A DNA stretch of 64,000 bases from Sphingomonas desiccabilis (GTDB lineage Bacteria; Pseudomonadota; Alphaproteobacteria; Sphingomonadales; Sphingomonadaceae). A program made the position numbers and the translations under genes. The first letter of the stretch is position 1, and every line of letters begins with the position of its first letter. A model generated the notes under the pieces. That model made no database searches. It had not been told where the DNA came from and saw only the letters and a list, made by a program, of their open reading frames with translations. The stretch spans positions 496,001-560,000 of the forward strand of contig NZ_SDPT01000001.1 of assembly GCF_004135605.1 (NCBI RefSeq), given 5' to 3'. This document shows, one piece after another, positions 57,003 through 64,000 of this stretch.

Positions 57003-59348
57003 ATGATCATTCTGAACCCGGTCTCGGCGATTCTGGTCGGGGCGGTGCTGGCACTGGTGCTGATCGCGGCGGTATGGATGCTTGCCGCCGGGCTGTGGCT
57101 GCGCCGGCGCGCGCGCGGCAAGATCGCGGCCGCGGGCGTCGACGCCACGCTGGTGCAGGCCTCGCCCGCGCAGGCGATGCTGGTGCGGGCCGACGGCCGT
57201 GTCGAAATGCCGCCGCTGCTGGCGGAGTGGCTGGGGCTGTCGGCGATGCCGCAGACGCTTGTCGACCTGACCGGCATGGACGAGGGGCTGGACCCCGCCA
57301 GTGCCGAGGCGCTGTTGCGCGAGATCGGCGGCGCACAGCGCGCCGCCCGGCCGTTCCGGATCGAAGTACGCGCGCGCGGCGCGGCCCGGACGCTGACCGC
57401 GAGCGGCGAACGTGCACCCGCCTCGCTGGAGCCGCATGGCGGCGCGCTCGTCTGGTTCTTCGATGCGACCGAGTTCCAAACGGAGATCGGCGCGCTCTCG
57501 CGCGAGATCGAGGAATATCGCAGCGGCTTCGACGCGCTGTCGGGCCTGATCGAGGCTGCGCCGATGCCGATGTGGTATCGTGACGGCGATCTCCGGCTGG
57601 CGATGGTCAACAGCGCCTATGTTCGCGCAGTCGACGCGTTCGACGCCCGCGAAGTGCTGTCCCGCCAGGCGGAACTGGTGGACGGCGACGGCATGGGCGG
57701 GCCGCTCGGCAGCGCGCTGATCGCGCGCGACACCGGCCAGCCGCAGGCAAGCGTGATGCCGGCAACCATCGGCGGCGCCCGGCGCATGCTGCGCGTCCAC
57801 GACGTGCCGCTGCCCGAGGGGGGCATCGCGGGCTTCGCAGTCGATATCCATGACGTCGAGGAAATGCGCGCCGGCATGAAGCGCTTCCGCATCGCCCAGC
57901 GCGCGGTGCTCGATCGGCTGTCGGCGGGCGTGGTCCAGTTCTCCGCGGACCGGTCGCTGGAGTTCTGCAACCAGCCGTTCCGCCGGATCTTCGGGATGCG
58001 CGGGGAGTGGCTCGCCGATCGTCCCGAGTTCGACCGCGTGCTGGAGCGCATGCGCGAGGCGAAGCGCCTGCCGGAAGTGCGCGATTTCCCCGGCTGGAAA
58101 CAGGAGCGGCGCGCGTGGTTCCGCGCCGCCGAGGCGGTGGAGGAGCCCTGGCACCTGCCGGGCGGTACCTATCTGCGCGTCGTCGCCCAGCCGATGCCGG
58201 AAGGCGGCCTGCTGCTGATCTTCGAGGATCGCACCGAGCAGGTGCAGCTGGCGAGCGCGCGCGACACGCTGCTGCGCGTGCGCACCGCCACCTTCGACAA
58301 CCTGTTCGAGGCGCTGGGCGTCTTCTCGGCCGACGGGCGGCTTCAGCTGTGGAACAGCAAGTTCCGCCAGCTGTGGGGGCTGGAGGACGCGTTCCTCAAC
58401 GACCACCCGCGCGTGGACGTGCTGGCCGAGCGGGCGGCGCCGATGCTGGCGAACCCGTCGCGGGCGGTGCTGATCCCCGAACTGATCCGGTTTGCCACCG
58501 TCCAGCGCATCCAGCGCAGCGGTCATTTCGCGATGGCGGACGGGCGGCATTATCAGTTCGGGGCCGTGCCGCTGCCGGACGGCAATGCGTTGCTGACCAT
58601 GCTCGACATCTCGGACAGCCGACGCATCGAGCAGGCCTTGCGCGATCGCAACGAGGCGCTGGAGGCGGGGGACCGCACCAAGACGGCGTTCCTGGCGGCG
58701 ATGAGCTACGAGCTGCGCACGCCGCTCACGTCGATCAAGGGGTTCACCGAGATGCTGCACGGCGGCTATGCCGGCGCGCTCAGCGAAGACGGTGCGCGGT
58801 ACACCGGCGCGATCCTGGAGTCCGTCGACCGGCTCGGTGAACTGATCGACGACGTGCTCGACTTGACCGCCAGCGAAGGCGCGCCGCTGCAACGGGCGGA
58901 GATCGACCTGGCACCGCTCGCCAAGGCGATGGCCGCGGACATGCTGCCGGCCGCCGCCGCCAAGCGGATCGAACTGGTGGTGGAGGTGGACCCGTCCGTC
59001 GGAAGCATCGTGGGCGATGCCCGGCGCATCGGGCAGGCGATCGCCCACCTGCTCGACCACGCGATCGCCGGCACCCGTGATCGGGGGCGGGTGTTGTTGC
59101 ATGCCGACGGCGATGCCGAGATGGCCCGGATCATCGTCTCCGACGACGGCCCCGGGATGGACGCCAACACGGCCGCGCATGCGCTGGACCGGTTTGCGCC
59201 GGGCGGTGCCCTTCGCCGGGGGGAGCGCGCGCTGGGGCTGGGCCTGCCGCTCGCGCGGCGCATCGTCGAGGCGCATGGCGGCACCATCGCGCTAGTGTCG
59301 GAACAGGGGGCCGGCACGCTGGTCACGATCGAGGTGCCGCGAGGATGA
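57003..59348 (+). CDS. divL: DivL-like atypical sensor kinase with tyrosine in place of the phosphoacceptor histidine
   Basis: This 781-residue protein has one N-terminal membrane helix (AILVGAVLALVLIAAVWMLAAGLWL), then at least three PAS-like regions (about 180-290, 300-410 and 430-540), a DHp domain and an HATPase domain. The H box reads AMSYELRTPLTSIKG: position 569 (codon 58707-58709) is tyrosine, not histidine, exactly as in Caulobacter DivL. The ATPase boxes are recognisable but modified (LLDHAIAGTRD for the N box). DivL regulates CckA and thereby CtrA at the cell pole. The downstream tsaE overlaps by 4 bases. There is no receiver domain. Confidence 0.93.
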   Translation: MIILNPVSAILVGAVLALVLIAAVWMLAAGLWLRRRARGKIAAAGVDATLVQASPAQAMLVRADGRVEMPPLLAEWLGLSAMPQTLVDLTGMDEGLDPASAEALLREIGGAQRAARPFRIEVRARGAARTLTASGERAPASLEPHGGALVWFFDATEFQTEIGALSREIEEYRSGFDALSGLIEAAPMPMWYRDGDLRLAMVNSAYVRAVDAFDAREVLSRQAELVDGDGMGGPLGSALIARDTGQPQASVMPATIGGARRMLRVHDVPLPEGGIAGFAVDIHDVEEMRAGMKRFRIAQRAVLDRLSAGVVQFSADRSLEFCNQPFRRIFGMRGEWLADRPEFDRVLERMREAKRLPEVRDFPGWKQERRAWFRAAEAVEEPWHLPGGTYLRVVAQPMPEGGLLLIFEDRTEQVQLASARDTLLRVRTATFDNLFEALGVFSADGRLQLWNSKFRQLWGLEDAFLNDHPRVDVLAERAAPMLANPSRAVLIPELIRFATVQRIQRSGHFAMADGRHYQFGAVPLPDGNALLTMLDISDSRRIEQALRDRNEALEAGDRTKTAFLAAMSYELRTPLTSIKGFTEMLHGGYAGALSEDGARYTGAILESVDRLGELIDDVLDLTASEGAPLQRAEIDLAPLAKAMAADMLPAAAAKRIELVVEVDPSVGSIVGDARRIGQAIAHLLDHAIAGTRDRGRVLLHADGDAEMARIIVSDDGPGMDANTAAHALDRFAPGGALRRGERALGLGLPLARRIVEAHGGTIALVSEQGAGTLVTIEVPRG

Positions 59349-59797
59349 GCGACGTACTGCTGCATAGCGCCGAGGAAGCCCATGCGTTCGGCGCCGCCCT
59401 GGCGCGGGTCGCCAACCCTGGAGATGCGATTGCGCTCTCCGGCCCGTTGGGAGCCGGCAAGACCAGCATCGCGCGCGGGCTGCTTGCGGCGCTGGGGCTG
59501 ATGGAGGAAGCGCCGTCACCCAGCTTCGCGATCGTTCAGCCCTATGCGCCGCCCGAGACGCGCTTTCCCGTGCTCCACGTCGACCTCTATCGCCTGGAGC
59601 ATGCCGACGAGGCCGATGAGCTTGGCCTGGACGAGGCGCGGCTCGACGCGCTGCTGGTGGTCGAATGGCCCGAGCGACTGCCGGACAGCGCCTGGGAAGA
59701 CGCGCTCTGGCTCACCCTTACCCCCGAAGCGGATGGCACCCGCCGCTTGACAGCGAAGGTGCCACCGTCATGGAAAGCACGATGGCCGCTGACATGA
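59345..59797 (+). CDS. tsaE: tRNA threonylcarbamoyladenosine biosynthesis ATPase TsaE
   Basis: This 150-residue protein has the Walker A motif SGPLGAGKTSIARG near residues 32-45 and the HVDLYRLEHADEADELGL block that follows in this family. It works with TsaB and TsaD to make t6A37 in tRNA, the substrate later methylthiolated by MtaB, also encoded in this window. It overlaps divL by 4 bases and amgK by 4 bases. Confidence 0.95.
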   Translation: MSDVLLHSAEEAHAFGAALARVANPGDAIALSGPLGAGKTSIARGLLAALGLMEEAPSPSFAIVQPYAPPETRFPVLHVDLYRLEHADEADELGLDEARLDALLVVEWPERLPDSAWEDALWLTLTPEADGTRRLTAKVPPSWKARWPLT

Positions 59798-60765
59798 ACC
59801 CGCCCGCCGCGGCGCCCGCCTTTCTCGCAGCACATGGATGGGGAGGGGCCGAGGTGGTCCCGCTCGCCGGTGACGCGTCCTTCCGCCGCTATTTCCGTGC
59901 CCTGGATGCCGGCCGCAGCGCCGTGCTGATGGACTCGCCGCCCAAGCTGGAGGACCAGCGCCCCTTCGTGGAGCTTGCCCGCTGGCTGACGGAGCGCGGC
60001 TTTCGCGCGCCGGCGATCCTGGCCGAAGATCCGGCCGAGGGGCTGGTTCTGCTGGAGGACTTCGGCGACGCGCGGCTGCGCGAGACCGTAGACGCCGCGC
60101 CCGAAAGCGAGCTGCGGCTGTATGGGGATGCGGTCGACGTCCTGATCCGCCTGCGCGATCACCCGGCAGCGCCGGTGCCGGCCTATGACCGCAGCGTCTA
60201 TCTGCGCGAAGTGATGCTGCTGCCGGAATGGTATTGCCCCGCGATCGGCCTGGAGGTCGACGTACCGGGGTATCGTGCCGCATGGGAGGCCGTGCTCGGT
60301 ACCGTCGACGGCGGCGAGGCCGTGACGGTGCTGCGCGACTATCACGCCGAAAACCTGATGCTGATCGAGGGCGAGGCGGAGACGCTGGGGCTGCTCGACT
60401 TTCAGGACGCGCTCGCGGGGCACCCGGCCTATGACTTGGTGTCGCTGCTCCAGGATGCGCGGCGCGACGTTTCCCAGGCGCTGGAGGAGGCGATGCTCGA
60501 CCGCTACCGCCGCACGACGGGCGTGGGGGAGGAGTTCCTCGACGCCTATCATGTGCTGGGCGCACAGCGGAACGCCAAGATCGTCGGCATCTTCGCCCGG
60601 CTGTGGCAGCGCGACGGCAAGCCGCGCTACGCGGCGCTCTGCCCGCGCGTCTGGCGCTATCTGGAGCGGGATCTCGCCCAGCCGGTGCTGGCGCCGGTCG
60701 CAGCCTGGTTCGACGCCAACATCCCCGCCGAACTGCGGGGCGACCCGATGCAGGTGCGCGCATGA
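59794..60765 (+). CDS. amgK: Anomeric MurNAc/GlcNAc kinase AmgK (aminoglycoside phosphotransferase fold)
   Basis: This 323-residue kinase puts phosphate on the anomeric carbon of MurNAc in cell-wall recycling. Kinase-fold features are LAGDASFRRYFRAL, the catalytic loop LRDYHAENLML and LLDFQDALAGHPAYDLVSL with the metal aspartate. The ATG at 59794 overlaps the tsaE stop (ATGA) and fits the family start MNPPAAAPAFLAAHGWG; in-frame ATGs at 59770 and 59782 also exist. Its product is used by MurU, encoded next. Confidence 0.92.
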   Translation: MNPPAAAPAFLAAHGWGGAEVVPLAGDASFRRYFRALDAGRSAVLMDSPPKLEDQRPFVELARWLTERGFRAPAILAEDPAEGLVLLEDFGDARLRETVDAAPESELRLYGDAVDVLIRLRDHPAAPVPAYDRSVYLREVMLLPEWYCPAIGLEVDVPGYRAAWEAVLGTVDGGEAVTVLRDYHAENLMLIEGEAETLGLLDFQDALAGHPAYDLVSLLQDARRDVSQALEEAMLDRYRRTTGVGEEFLDAYHVLGAQRNAKIVGIFARLWQRDGKPRYAALCPRVWRYLERDLAQPVLAPVAAWFDANIPAELRGDPMQVRA

Positions 60766-61523
60766 GCAAGGCCATGACGCTGTCGCTGCGCCCCAACCCG
60801 GACGTGGCGGTGCCGGAAACGGCGATGGTGATGGCCGCGGGTCTGGGCAAGCGGATGCGCCCGCTCACCGCCACCCGGCCCAAGCCGCTGGTGTGCGTGG
60901 CGGGCAAGCCGCTGATCGATCACGTCTTCGACCGGCTGCGCGCGGCGGGCGTCAAGCGCGCGGTGGTCAACGTCCACTATCTGGCCGACGTTCTGGAGGC
61001 GCACCTGCGCGCGCGGGTGAAGGACATGGAGGTGCTCGTCTCCGACGAGCGTGCCCAGCTGATGGAAACCGGCGGCGGCCTGGTCCAGGCGCGCGAGCTG
61101 ATCGGCGACAAGCCGTTCGTCTGCGTCAACAGCGACAATCTGTGGGTCGACGGGCCGGTGGACGCGATCCGGCTGCTGGCCGAGGCGTGGGACGATGCGC
61201 GGATGGACGCGCTGCTGCTGCTGGTGCCGCTTGCCCGTGCGGCAAGCCATAGCGGCCATGGCGACTTCCACCTCGATCCGACCGGGCGCATCACCCGTCG
61301 CCGCCAGCCGGGGCGGCTTGCGCCGTTCGTCTTCACCGGCGTGCAGATCCTGTCGCCGCGGCTGATCGCCGACTGGCCGGAAGGGCCGTTCTCCACGAAC
61401 CTCTTCTGGGAACGCGCGCTGGAGGCCGGCCGCCTGTGGGGCCTAGTCCATGAGGGGCTGTGGTTCGACGTCGGCACGCCGGGGGCGATCAAGGAGACCG
61501 AGGCGGCGCTCGCCGATGGCTGA
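60762..61523 (+). CDS. murU: MurU, N-acetylmuramate alpha-1-phosphate uridylyltransferase
   Basis: This 253-residue nucleotidyltransferase has MAAGLGKRMRPLTATRPKPL (residues 28-47), the NTP-transferase signature, LMETGGGLVQAR in the active-site region and FDVGTPGAIKETE at the end. With AmgK it converts recycled MurNAc to UDP-MurNAc, bypassing de novo synthesis and fosfomycin-sensitive MurA. The start overlaps the amgK stop by 4 bases. Confidence 0.93.
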   Translation: MSKAMTLSLRPNPDVAVPETAMVMAAGLGKRMRPLTATRPKPLVCVAGKPLIDHVFDRLRAAGVKRAVVNVHYLADVLEAHLRARVKDMEVLVSDERAQLMETGGGLVQARELIGDKPFVCVNSDNLWVDGPVDAIRLLAEAWDDARMDALLLLVPLARAASHSGHGDFHLDPTGRITRRRQPGRLAPFVFTGVQILSPRLIADWPEGPFSTNLFWERALEAGRLWGLVHEGLWFDVGTPGAIKETEAALADG

Positions 61524-64000
61524 GGCCCCGCGGCTTCGGCTTTACTCCATTCCCCCGCACCGGGCGTTCGCCGACGCGCTCGCCAACGGCCTGCTGCGCC
61601 AGTACGGGCGCGACCCGATGGCGCTCGCGCGCGGCTTCGTGCTGTTGCCCAACAATCGCGCCAAGCGCGCGATCACCGACGCCTTCGTGCGCGCGAGCGG
61701 CGGCGGACTGCTGATGCCGCGGCTGGTCGCCGTCGGCGATCCGGAGATCGACGAGGCGGTGGGGCCGTTCGCCGACCCGGCCGACGACCTCGATCCGATT
61801 CCCCCGGCAGTCGCACCGCTCGCCCGGCGCATGATCCTGTCGCGGCTGGTGGCCGAGGAGCGTGCGCGGGCCGCCCGCCCGGTGGATGCCGCAGAGGCCG
61901 TGCGGCTGGCGGGGGACCTCGCCCGTACGCTCGACCAGTTGCTGGTGGAGGAAATCGAGCCCGACGCACTCAAGCGGATCTCGTTCGACGAGCCGCTCCA
62001 GACGCATTGGGAGCGTTCGCTCGCGATGTTCGAGACGGTGCTGGTGCGCTGGCCCAGGGAGCTGGAGGCGCTCGGCTGCATCGATCTGGCCGTGCGGCGC
62101 CGGCGCCTGCTCGACCGGCTGATCGCGCGCTGGCGGGCGACCCCGCCGGCCGGTTTCGTCTGCGCGGCGGGCATCGCCAGCGCCTCGCCGGTGATCGCAC
62201 GGCTGCTGCGCGCGATCGCCGAACTGCCGCAGGGCAGCGTCGTGCTCTCCGGTCTCGCCATCGACATGGACGATGCCGAGTGGGACCTGCTCGGCCCGCA
62301 CGAGCCGGACCCGGTTACCGGCCGTCGCCGACGCGCGCTGGAGACCCACCCGCAATTCCAGTTGAAGCTGCTGCTCGACCGCATGGGCGTGGGCCGGCGC
62401 GAGTTCGAGACCTGGCGGGCGGGGAGCGAGCATGACGCGAAGCCAGCGCGCAGCCGCACGATCGAGAGCGCGCTGGCGCCGGCCGAGCGCACCCATGACT
62501 GGATCGACCTGCCGGTAGAGCGCCGCAGCCTGGCCGGCGTGCAGGCGCTCGACGTGCCGACCCCGGCGGAAGAGGCGCAGGCGATCGCCATTGCGCTGCG
62601 CCAGGCGCTGGAGACCGAGGGCAAGACCGCGGCGCTGGTCACGCCGGACCGCGCGCTGGCACGGCGGGTGTCGGCGCATTGCGCACGCTGGGGCATCACC
62701 GTGGACGATACCGCGGGCCAGCCGCTGTCGGTGCTACCGCCGGGCACGATGCTGCTGGCGCTCGCCGATGTCGCCGCGCAGGACTTCGCGCCGCTGCCGC
62801 TGCTCGCGCTGCTCAAGCATCCGCTCGCCTGCGCCGAGGAGGGGCGGCTGGAGTGGCTGGAGGGCGTGCGGCGGCTCGACCGCGCGCTGCGCGGACCGCG
62901 ACCGGCGCCGGGGTTGGCCGGGCTCGACGCGTTCCTCGCGGATACGGAGGGGCGCGAAGGAGCACTTCGACGGGCGGCGGCGCCTTGGTGGGAGAAGACG
63001 CGCCCGCTGCTCGCAGCGTTGAGCGACACCTATTCGGGCGGCCGGCGACCGCTGCCCGACTTGCTCGGGGCACTGCGCGCGGCTGCCACTGCGCTTGGCG
63101 GCGACGCGCTCTGGTCGCGGCCTGAAGGGCGCGCCGCGGCCGAACTGCTCGATACGCTGGAGCAGGAGGCGGTGCACGGACCTGCGTTGGTGGAGCCGGA
63201 GTCGATCGGCCCGATGCTGCGCACGCTGATGGACGAGGTGGCGGTGCGGCCGCCGCACGGCGGCCATCCGCGGCTGTCGATCTATGGTCTGCTCGAAGCG
63301 CAGCTGCAGACTTCCGATCTCACGATTCTGGGCGGACTCAACGAAGGTGTTTGGCCGGGACTGCCGTCGCCGGACCCGTGGTTGGCGCCGCGCATCCGCG
63401 CGGAGCTAGGCCTACCGGGGCTGGAGCGTCGTATCGGCTTGGCTGCGCATGATCTTGCCAACAGCCTGGGCGCGAAGGAGGTGCTGCTGACTCGCGCCCA
63501 CCGCGACGCGAGCGGGCCGACGGTGGCTTCGCGCTTCTGGCTGCGGCTGGAAGCTTTGTCGGTGAAGGGTCTCGACCGAGCGGAGGAACTGGCACGCTGG
63601 ACCCATGCCATCGACGATCCCGGCGGCTATGATCCGGCACAGCGTCCAGCGCCTTGCCCGCCCGTCGCTCTGCGGCCGCGGCAGATTTCGGTCACCGAGG
63701 TCGACCGGCTCAAGGCCGATCCCTTCGCCTTCTACGCGCGGCGGATGCTGCGGCTGGCGGCACTCGATCCCGTCGATGCCGATCCGAGTGCCGCGTGGCG
63801 GGGCACTGCCGTGCACGGCGTGCTGGAGGATTGGGCGCGGCAGGACGGGTTCGATCCCGCCAAGCTCTCCAGTCGGGTGGAGACGCTGGCCGCCGACCCG
63901 CGCACCCACCCGCTGCTGCGCGCGCTGTGGGTGCCGCGGCTGCGCGAGGCGGTGGACTGGATTGCCGGACAGGTCGCTGCGCAGATGGCGGGCGGACGCA
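61516..64000 (+). CDS. addB: AddB, double-strand-break repair helicase-nuclease subunit, 3' end outside window
   Basis: At least 828 residues are read, still open at the last base. It starts MAEAPRLRLYSIPPHRAFAD at ATG 61516, overlapping murU by 8 bases. The helicase-like part is seen in VLLPNNRAKRAI and LTILGGLNEGVWPGLPSPDPW, as in alphaproteobacterial AddB. The region ISVTEVDRLKADPFAFYARRML and GTAVHGVLEDW begins the C-terminal nuclease domain, whose catalytic residues lie beyond the window. AddA is expected directly downstream. The divL-tsaE-amgK-murU-addB order is typical of the group. Confidence 0.93.
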   Translation, partial: MAEAPRLRLYSIPPHRAFADALANGLLRQYGRDPMALARGFVLLPNNRAKRAITDAFVRASGGGLLMPRLVAVGDPEIDEAVGPFADPADDLDPIPPAVAPLARRMILSRLVAEERARAARPVDAAEAVRLAGDLARTLDQLLVEEIEPDALKRISFDEPLQTHWERSLAMFETVLVRWPRELEALGCIDLAVRRRRLLDRLIARWRATPPAGFVCAAGIASASPVIARLLRAIAELPQGSVVLSGLAIDMDDAEWDLLGPHEPDPVTGRRRRALETHPQFQLKLLLDRMGVGRREFETWRAGSEHDAKPARSRTIESALAPAERTHDWIDLPVERRSLAGVQALDVPTPAEEAQAIAIALRQALETEGKTAALVTPDRALARRVSAHCARWGITVDDTAGQPLSVLPPGTMLLALADVAAQDFAPLPLLALLKHPLACAEEGRLEWLEGVRRLDRALRGPRPAPGLAGLDAFLADTEGREGALRRAAAPWWEKTRPLLAALSDTYSGGRRPLPDLLGALRAAATALGGDALWSRPEGRAAAELLDTLEQEAVHGPALVEPESIGPMLRTLMDEVAVRPPHGGHPRLSIYGLLEAQLQTSDLTILGGLNEGVWPGLPSPDPWLAPRIRAELGLPGLERRIGLAAHDLANSLGAKEVLLTRAHRDASGPTVASRFWLRLEALSVKGLDRAEELARWTHAIDDPGGYDPAQRPAPCPPVALRPRQISVTEVDRLKADPFAFYARRMLRLAALDPVDADPSAAWRGTAVHGVLEDWARQDGFDPAKLSSRVETLAADPRTHPLLRALWVPRLREAVDWIAGQVAAQMAGGR

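Noticed and set aside
1..64000. CRISPR array, prophage, insertion sequence or tRNA genes.
   Set aside because: I saw no regularly spaced direct repeats, no integrase or transposase, and no sequence with a tRNA T-loop and CCA end. The region is core genome.

Overview
The window is a 64 kb chromosomal segment of a high-GC alphaproteobacterium, most likely a member of the Sphingomonadales (Sphingomonas-like). The case rests on gene content: a DivL-type kinase with tyrosine at the phosphoacceptor position, a ChpT-like phosphotransferase, RpoH, the divL-tsaE-amgK-murU-addB order, a large TonB-dependent receptor of the sphingomonad type, and several candidate GGAAC...GTT (EcfG-like) and TTAA-N7-TTAA (CtrA-like) sites. 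It is almost entirely core genome. I see no phage, insertion sequence, CRISPR array or tRNA gene.

Layout. 1-1.8 kb: tail of a TonB energising operon (exbB-exbD-exbD). 1.9-2.4 kb: gene-free stretch. 2.4-6.3 kb: dcd, a helical hypothetical protein, the SRP RNA gene, dnaX, a YbaB/EbfC protein and a small membrane protein. 6.3-9.0 kb (minus strand): mtgA, rpoH, rluD. 9.0-14.6 kb: a JAMM protease, a signalling cluster (chpT-like, cheA, cheW, cheY), an N-acetylmuramoyl-L-alanine amidase and RNase P RNA. 14.7-17 kb: SulP transporter coupled to a beta carbonic anhydrase. 17.1-19.2 kb: J-domain protein, a 2Fe-2S thioredoxin-fold protein and a frameshifted gene. 19.2-23.7 kb: sufE and an expanded phage-shock (psp) operon behind a sigma-54 promoter, divergent from pspF. 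23.8-25.3 kb: superoxide dismutase, cold-shock protein and two tiny proteins. 25.6-30.6 kb: ispZ, ftsY, mtaB, a DUF924 protein and a degenerate GGDEF-EAL protein. 30.7-38.5 kb: ffh-rpsP-rimM-trmD-rplS, split by a GT-C glycosyltransferase-like protein, a sulfotransferase and a thioredoxin-reductase-like flavoprotein. 38.7-50.1 kb: exported peptidases (S9/DPP4, M28, M2), asd, YitT, GFA, alpha/beta hydrolase, SIMPL protein and AMP nucleosidase. 50.2-53.5 kb: small stress-type protein, peroxiredoxin, YqgE and ahcY behind a perfect palindromic operator. 53.8-56.8 kb: TonB-dependent receptor. 57-64 kb: divL-tsaE-amgK-murU-addB, with addB running off the end.

How genes work together. SRP RNA, Ffh and FtsY, all present here, form the co-translational membrane-targeting system. 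DivL and the ChpT-like protein belong to the CckA-ChpT-CtrA cell-cycle relay, and a near-consensus CtrA box precedes cheA. AmgK and MurU are consecutive steps of anabolic cell-wall sugar recycling. ExbB/ExbD provide proton-motive force to receptors like the one at 53.8 kb.

The most interesting unit is the psp operon. Beyond pspA, pspB and pspC it carries four more small membrane/coiled-coil proteins, three of which share a C-terminal LExI-x-TD...EI-x-x-LR motif with PspC, and it opens with a 50-residue exported peptide.
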